Source: Nakataea oryzae (taxonomy: Eukaryota > Ascomycota > Sordariomycetes > Magnaporthales > Magnaporthaceae). Taken from it: a stretch of DNA of 64,000 nucleotides. The DNA is taken from contig PYSQ01000011.1 of NCBI GenBank assembly GCA_003049435.1, forward strand, positions 58,322 to 122,321. The letters run 5' to 3'. Position 1 is the first letter of the stretch, and each line of letters opens with the position of its first letter. The translations under genes and the position numbers were made by a program. The notes beneath the pieces were generated by a model. It was not told the origin of the DNA and did not search any database. It worked only from the letters and a program-made list of their open reading frames with translations. Below are positions 60,077-64,000 of the stretch, piece by piece.

Positions 60077-60366
60077 ATGCAGTTCTCCAAGATCCAGCTC
60101 TTCGCCATCTTGGCCATGGGAGCCGTGGCCACCCCCCTCCCGGCCGCCGACGACGTCACTCTCCAGGCCCGCGACGAGGGGCACATCCACCTGCCGAAGG
60201 AGTGCTCGGTGAGGATCCCAAGGCCTTGTAACAGTGCGCAGAAAAGCAAAGCGGCATCCTAATCTTCTCGTTCAAAATGCAGGGCAAAAAGAGCCAGGCC
60301 AAGTGCGAGGGGTTCCTGAGCCACTGCAAGTGGCTCTACGCCTCCGAGTACTGCGTCCCAAGATAA
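60077..60366 (+). CDS. Small secreted four-cysteine protein (effector-like), 71 aa
   Basis: Exons 60077-60208 and 60283-60366 (74-nt phase-0 intron with a CCTAATC branch-like sequence) give 71 aa. Residues 1-18 are a signal peptide (core I-Q-L-F-A-I-L-A-M-G-A-V-A). A short pro-segment ends in L-Q-A-R (29-32), the same tetrapeptide found three times in the secreted protein at 53689. The mature part has four cysteines (43, 52, 59, 68), enough for two disulfides, in a C-x8-C-x6-C-x8-C pattern, and ends Y-C-V-P-R. Size, signal and cysteine content fit a secreted effector or antimicrobial-like peptide. No homologue is recognised, so function is open. Confidence 0.75.
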
Positions 60367-61267
60367 GCTCTCTATTTGCAGTGCAGTTTCCTTGTTCATC
60401 AAAGCATTGTAGCATAGAGAAACCGACCCAGATTTTTGATCGTCGTCTCTCCACTTTGATCAATTCACCACTGCAACTTCCTCGCCAACAAGATATCCCA
60501 ACCGACCAAAACGGTTGCCCAACGTAGCCCCCTACTCACGTTCATCTGCGTTAAGCCTGTATCGCTGCGAGTGAGTGTGGCCCGGTGACCAAGGTAGTGC
60601 TTCCTCAGGCGGTGTAATTTGAGGCGCCGCTGGAGGTGACAGTTCACTTGCAAGACCCTAAAGACCCAACCTGCACTTGTGTGCTCGTGCATCTCACTGA
60701 TACATTAGCGACTTATGGTCGAAAACCGTCTTGACAAGCGGTGTAACTATTCCATGCTGGTTGCCTTTTTTCCTGCAGGATTTTAATTAGGAAAGTCTCG
60801 GGTTACTGCTTCAGAGTTTCTTTTTTCTTTTTTCCTCACTCATTGGTCGAGCGCATGAATACATTTCAAAGCAGGTTTCTAGAGTTGATTTTTGTTTAGG
60901 GCATGGTTTACTCAAGTAGAGTACGTGTATATCAATATTTCAAAAGAGCGCCCAGGATCAACTTTGCTTGCTTACATCAAGAGGAACTCCTCCTTGTTTC
61001 AGTCGTCTTGTCACGCCGAGCTAATGTAGGAATAATGTGATTTATGAATACTAGGAGCATCATAGGACTGGTGACAAGGGGTAGGCCAGTGAAGAATATA
61101 TACAGAAGAAGAGGATAAAAAAAAACAGGAATGGAATCCAGCGCCGAAAATGCCCAAGAAAGCCGACCAGCTATGCAGAATTGAAAAGAAAAGCAAGGCT
61201 CGCTAAAGTCATGAAAAAAAAACAGAAGGAAAAGAAAAAAAATGGGGTGTTGATGCGCAGGCACCGC
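60367..61267. other. Convergent intergenic region between two secreted-protein genes
   Basis: The 0.9 kb between stops on opposite strands is comparatively A/T-rich, with T- and A-runs (60818-60835, 61118-61126, 61214-61222), as expected for paired 3' ends. No gene is seen. Confidence 0.55.
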
Positions 61268-61648
61268 TTAGACGTCGACGGTCATGCACTTGAAGTAGTC
61301 CTTGTCGTTTGCCTTGGCCGCGTCGCCGCAGCCGTCGACAGCCTCGGCCTTGTACTTGTCCGAGGACTCCCCCTCACCCATCTGCGAGACGGGCAGCCTG
61401 TTGCGCCAGACGGGCTTTGTGGGCGCGCCCGAGTCCGGAGTGGTGGCCTCCTCGGCGGTAGCGGCGGTCTGCTCCGCGCCCATCTGGGAGACGGGCAGCC
61501 TGTTGCGCCAGACGGGCTTTGTGGGCGCGCCCGAGTCCTGGGGCGCCACGGGCTGGAGGGGCGCGCGGGCTGCGAGCGGGGCGGCGGCGACGTGGGTTGC
61601 GCAGAGGGCGACGACGGCGCCGGCGAAGAAGCTGGTGGTGAAGTGCAT
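61268..61648 (-). CDS. Secreted protein with two perfect 20-residue repeats
   Basis: A single exon encodes 126 aa. Residues 1-23 are a signal peptide (M-H-F-T-T-S-F-F-A-G-A-V-V-A-L-C-A). Residues 38-57 and 72-91 are identical 20-residue copies running from D-S-G-A-P-T-K-P to R-L-P-V-S-Q-M-G, separated by a 14-residue Ala/Thr/Glu spacer. The C-terminal tail (92-126) is charged, with K-A-E-A and two cysteines (107, 121). It lacks the dibasic sites between repeats typical of Kex2-processed fungal RiPP precursors and the W-C...C-W core of alpha-pheromones. A peptide precursor using another protease, or a small structural or effector protein, are possibilities. A TATA-like element lies about 205 bp upstream. 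Confidence 0.75.
   Translation of the reverse strand: MHFTTSFFAGAVVALCATHVAAAPLAARAPLQPVAPQDSGAPTKPVWRNRLPVSQMGAEQTAATAEEATTPDSGAPTKPVWRNRLPVSQMGEGESSDKYKAEAVDGCGDAAKANDKDYFKCMTVDV
61376..61537 (-). repeat. Two near-identical 60-bp coding repeats, 102 bp apart
   Basis: Copies at 61478-61537 and 61376-61435 differ by only one or two bases, so even silent positions are conserved. That points to recent duplication or continuing homogenisation. Confidence 0.9.
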
Positions 61649-61850
61649 TGTTGCGGCTTGTGGGGTGTGGAAAAGTAGGAAGCGCTAGAGGTAGAGGTAG
61701 AGGTGGTGGTGGCGAAGAAAGAAGACAGTGATGTCAAGAAAATTATTGAGCGTTGATGGAGTTGTTCAGGCTGCTGATGCACTGGAGACGAGTGAGGATG
61801 AGGGTGAGGATGGAAAGGGAAAAGTTGAACATGTCGGCGCCGAGGGACAG

Positions 61851-61860
61851 AGATATTTAT
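61851..61860 (-). promoter_or_regulatory. TATA-like element of the 20-residue-repeat gene
   Basis: On the minus strand the sequence reads ATAAATATCT, about 205 bp upstream of the ATG at 61648, followed by a C/T-rich leader. Confidence 0.45.
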
Positions 61861-62222
61861 GATGGTCCGGCGACCGACAAGAATCATCAAGGTTTCTATT
61901 TCCGCCGGCAGTTCATCAAAACGATGCTCGCTTGGAATCTGGGGGAAGCTTGGCAGGGGCAGCGATGGCAGGTCGGCGCCCTCGCGGCCGCGCCAACCGA
62001 CCAAGCCGCCAATGCAGCCACGGCGGACCCTGCAGGCTTTAAAATTCCGCACCGCGCCCCGGCTGTCGACTTCAGACGATGGGGCCCGTCTAGGCAGTTT
62101 GTAGTGGTGCCGGTGGGGCCTGGTGCCTGCCAAGCTATTTTTGCCCTGCGCGTTTGCGAGGGCAATGCGCACCGCGCCCGTCGTTTTTGCGGAGCGCGGG
62201 CGCGGGCTTGACTCGGCACGCG

Positions 62223-62252
62223 GTGGGCAGCGTGGGCAGCGTGGGCAGCGTG
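62223..62252. repeat. Three tandem 9-bp GTGGGCAGC units
   Basis: Three perfect 9-bp units are followed by a partial one. They lie in the spacer downstream of the ISG12-like gene. Confidence 0.8.
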
Positions 62253-62500
62253 GGGCGCGGTGCACAGCTTGCGCTGCTCCCCGACCCGCCCGTTTCATGC
62301 GTTTCCATGCTGGCTTGCATCTGTCTATTTTTGGGTTTGTTTCGTTCCGAGCTGCAAGTAACCTTGTCCATCCTTGTCGGTCCCTGACTTGCGGTTTCTG
62401 ATGTCCATCCATGCGCACATGATGTCGCTGGAGGCGTCTGATGGCGGCGAGCATCTGGCGTCGTGCCTCGAGGCTTTCCAACATATCCAAGACCACACCG

Positions 62501-63825
62501 CTAGTGCCCCTTGTTTGCGCCAGCGCAAATCCCCAGGCCCGAGGGGAAAAGGAGCAGGGGAGAGTTGCAGGGAACACAGGTGTCTCGAAGCCCATGCGCG
62601 TCTCCCAAATCACACCACAGCACAGAATCCGTAAAGGAGCGGGACAGGCGAACAAGATCATGGCGGCTGCCTAGTATCATGGCGGCCAGGGCAGCAACGG
62701 CAATGCCCCGCGCAATCCCTTGGACGGTAGCCTGGCCGTACCCTCCCGCCCCCGCACTTTGAAGATGCGCAAAACCGCCGCGGGCGGGGACTGGGCCGTG
62801 AGAAGACTGCCAGTTGGCCGCATGGGACCCTGGTTGTAATCGCGGCTTTTGTTAGCGCAAGATCCGCCGCCGCCCGGATTTTCAGGAAAGTAATGGAAGG
62901 AAAGGTTACCTTTGGTGACATGAGGACGGAACCCCGCGGCGAAAAGCGCAGGGCCCGTGGCACAGCCAGGGCAGACGGCCATGGCTGCGAAGCCAATGCT
63001 GCTGGCGGCCTGTGGGTTATCATTGGCCCACTGAACAACTTTTTCAAGCTCCGGCACGACGTCCGACTCGACAAGCGTAGCGATATCAGCCAGAGCCTTC
63101 TGCAACTCGGGAGGAAGATTCTCATATGCGAGGCCGGCAGCTTCTGCAAGCATCTTGCCGACCACAGGGAGGACGGTTTCCTCCACGAACTTGACAGCCT
63201 TGTCGATCTCGGGTACGATGTGCTCTTGGATCAGCTTGTTCCCAGCAGTCGCAGCTTTTTCCAGCTCCGGAATGACATCCTGCTCGACAAAGCGTGCCGT
63301 GTCGGCAAGAGCCTGCTGGACCTCGGCCGGCAGTCTGTCGTGGACAGCACCGAGGCCTTCCAACACGGCCTTGCTTGCATCAGGCAGCAGCTGCTTCTCG
63401 ACGTACACCACTGCCTTGTCGATGCTGGGAATGATGTTGCCTTGGGCGAAGTCGGTGCTATCCGATATGGCTTTGGCGACTTCGGGAACGGCTTTGGTGA
63501 TTACAAAGTCGACGCCTTGGTTAACGTTGGGGATGACGGTTTGGTCGACAAAACCGGCTACGTCCGCCACGACCTGGGCGACCTCGGGAGGCAGATGGCT
63601 GTCGATGAACTTTTGAGCTCCTGCAAAGAAGTTGCCGAAGAAATCATCTGGTCGAGGCTGGACACCACATGCGACGATATTGCAAAGCGCCTATGGCCGG
63701 ATGGGATGAGCTGAATGTCAGTGCTTGCAAACCTCGGATGGTTTATTCCAGCCATGAAGCAGCCTCGGAGCGAAAGAATTTACCAGTATCGTCGTCTGCG
63801 TCGCCAAAGGCTGCAACAGAAGCAT
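62501..63825 (-). CDS. Repeat-helix protein with C-terminal ISG12/IFI6-like (6-16) hydrophobic domain
   Basis: Exons on the minus strand, 63825-63784, 63690-62910 and 62829-62501, give 383 aa; introns are 93 and 80 nt. The start M-L-L-L-Q-P-L-A-T-Q-T-T-I-L plus A-L-C-N-I-V-A-C-G forms a likely signal peptide. Residues 47-235 contain three copies of an L-P-[PA]-E-[VL]...[VA]-[VL]-A-D-x-A-x-[FL]-V-[ED]...V-[IV]-P module (from 47, 134 and 206) plus shorter V-x-x-x-[IVL]-[ILV]-P helices between them. Residues 235-328 hold A-A-M-A-V-C-P-G-C-A-T-G-P-A-L-F-A-A-G-F and G-F-A-H-L-Q-S-A-G-A-G-G-Y-G, hallmarks of the interferon-inducible 6-16 family, membrane proteins linked to mitochondria and apoptosis in animals. 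The last 55 residues look unconserved, so the 3' end is uncertain. Confidence 0.8.
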
Positions 63826-64000
63826 TATGGGCTGTGCCTTGGCTATGGTCCCGGTGGGAAGGACATGCGTTTCTACAAGGGAGAAATGAAGCGACAGACT
63901 GCAGCAAACGAGGAGATAGCAGCGCTCAGATTTACAAAGGCCTGATCTATTTGACCACCATGCGTGATGGGAAAGAAAGCGAAGTTGGCACAACGGTTGG
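63826..64000 (-). promoter_or_regulatory. Upstream region of the ISG12-like gene (window edge)
   Basis: The last 175 bases lie upstream of the ATG at 63825 and should contain at least the proximal leader. I see no clear TATA element or coding sequence, and the region continues beyond the window. Confidence 0.4.

Larger units (their letters stand above)
61649..62500. other. Tandem spacer between two minus-strand genes
   Basis: It holds the promoter of the 20-residue-repeat gene (TATA-like element at 61851-61860) and the 3' end of the ISG12-like gene. A 9-bp GTGGGCAGC repeat lies near 62223-62250. No other gene is supported. Confidence 0.5.

Noticed and set aside
61268..61648. Alpha-pheromone or dikaritin (ustiloxin-type) precursor
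   Set aside because: No W-C...C-W pheromone core, no Lys-Arg sites between repeats, and no UstYa/DUF3328-like gene seen nearby.
61282..62661. 459-codon open frame on - across the secreted repeat gene
   Set aside because: A different frame from the signal-peptide protein; Ser/Pro/Arg-rich shadow with no domain.
1..64000. tRNA/rRNA genes, CRISPR arrays, intact transposons
   Set aside because: No convincing T-arm/B-box match, no regularly spaced direct repeats, and no transposase, reverse transcriptase or terminal repeats recognised on reading both strands.

Overview
The window reads as nuclear DNA of a filamentous ascomycete, most likely a Sordariomycete. Genes carry short spliceosomal introns (about 60-190 nt; one of 421 and one of 703 nt) with GT...AG ends and CTGAC/CTAAT-like branch points. 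The coding sequence is very GC-rich with G/C-ending codons. Recognisable products are eukaryotic and fungal: Tea1-type kelch protein, Kog1/Raptor, Spd1/Dif1-like regulator, Gemin2/Brr1. I cannot name the genus. I joined the exons by hand from splice signals and reading frame.

Region 1 (1-40.2 kb) is mostly conserved housekeeping sequence. In order it holds: the 3' end of an unrecognised gene (+); a kelch/coiled-coil polarity protein, Tea1-like (-); Kog1/Raptor of TORC1 (+); a cytosolic-type aspartyl-tRNA synthetase (+); a Gemin2/Brr1-family snRNP assembly factor (+); a Spd1/Dif1-type ribonucleotide-reductase regulator with a PCNA-binding box (+); 40S ribosomal protein S27 (-), head-to-head with a phosducin-like PLP2 chaperone cofactor (+); a leucine-rich-repeat protein (+); an unrecognised 388-aa protein (+); and, after a 6.3-kb gene-poor stretch, an Est1/SMG-type DNA/RNA-binding-domain protein (+). 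The genes are not an operon. Shared themes are growth and polarity (Tea1, TORC1), translation (AspRS, S27) and RNA or nucleotide metabolism.

Region 2 (40.2-64 kb) looks like an accessory compartment. It has long stretches without convincing genes, an N gap, homopolymer and microsatellite tracts, and only small or lineage-specific-looking genes. These are two orphan multi-exon genes (46.8 and 57.2 kb) that share a W-A-x-x-R motif just before a phase-2 intron, and three small secreted proteins within 8 kb: a 28-residue tandem-repeat protein, a 71-aa four-cysteine protein, and a protein with two perfect 20-residue repeats. At the right edge is a predicted secreted or membrane protein (-) whose N-terminal part is built from repeated 'LPPE...VIPELEK' helices and whose C-terminal part resembles the interferon-inducible 6-16 (IFI6/ISG12) hydrophobic domain.

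The strongest candidates for undescribed biology are the internally repeated secreted proteins at 53.7 and 61.3 kb and the repeat-plus-ISG12-like protein at 62.5-63.8 kb. No tRNA, rRNA, CRISPR array or intact transposon was recognised.
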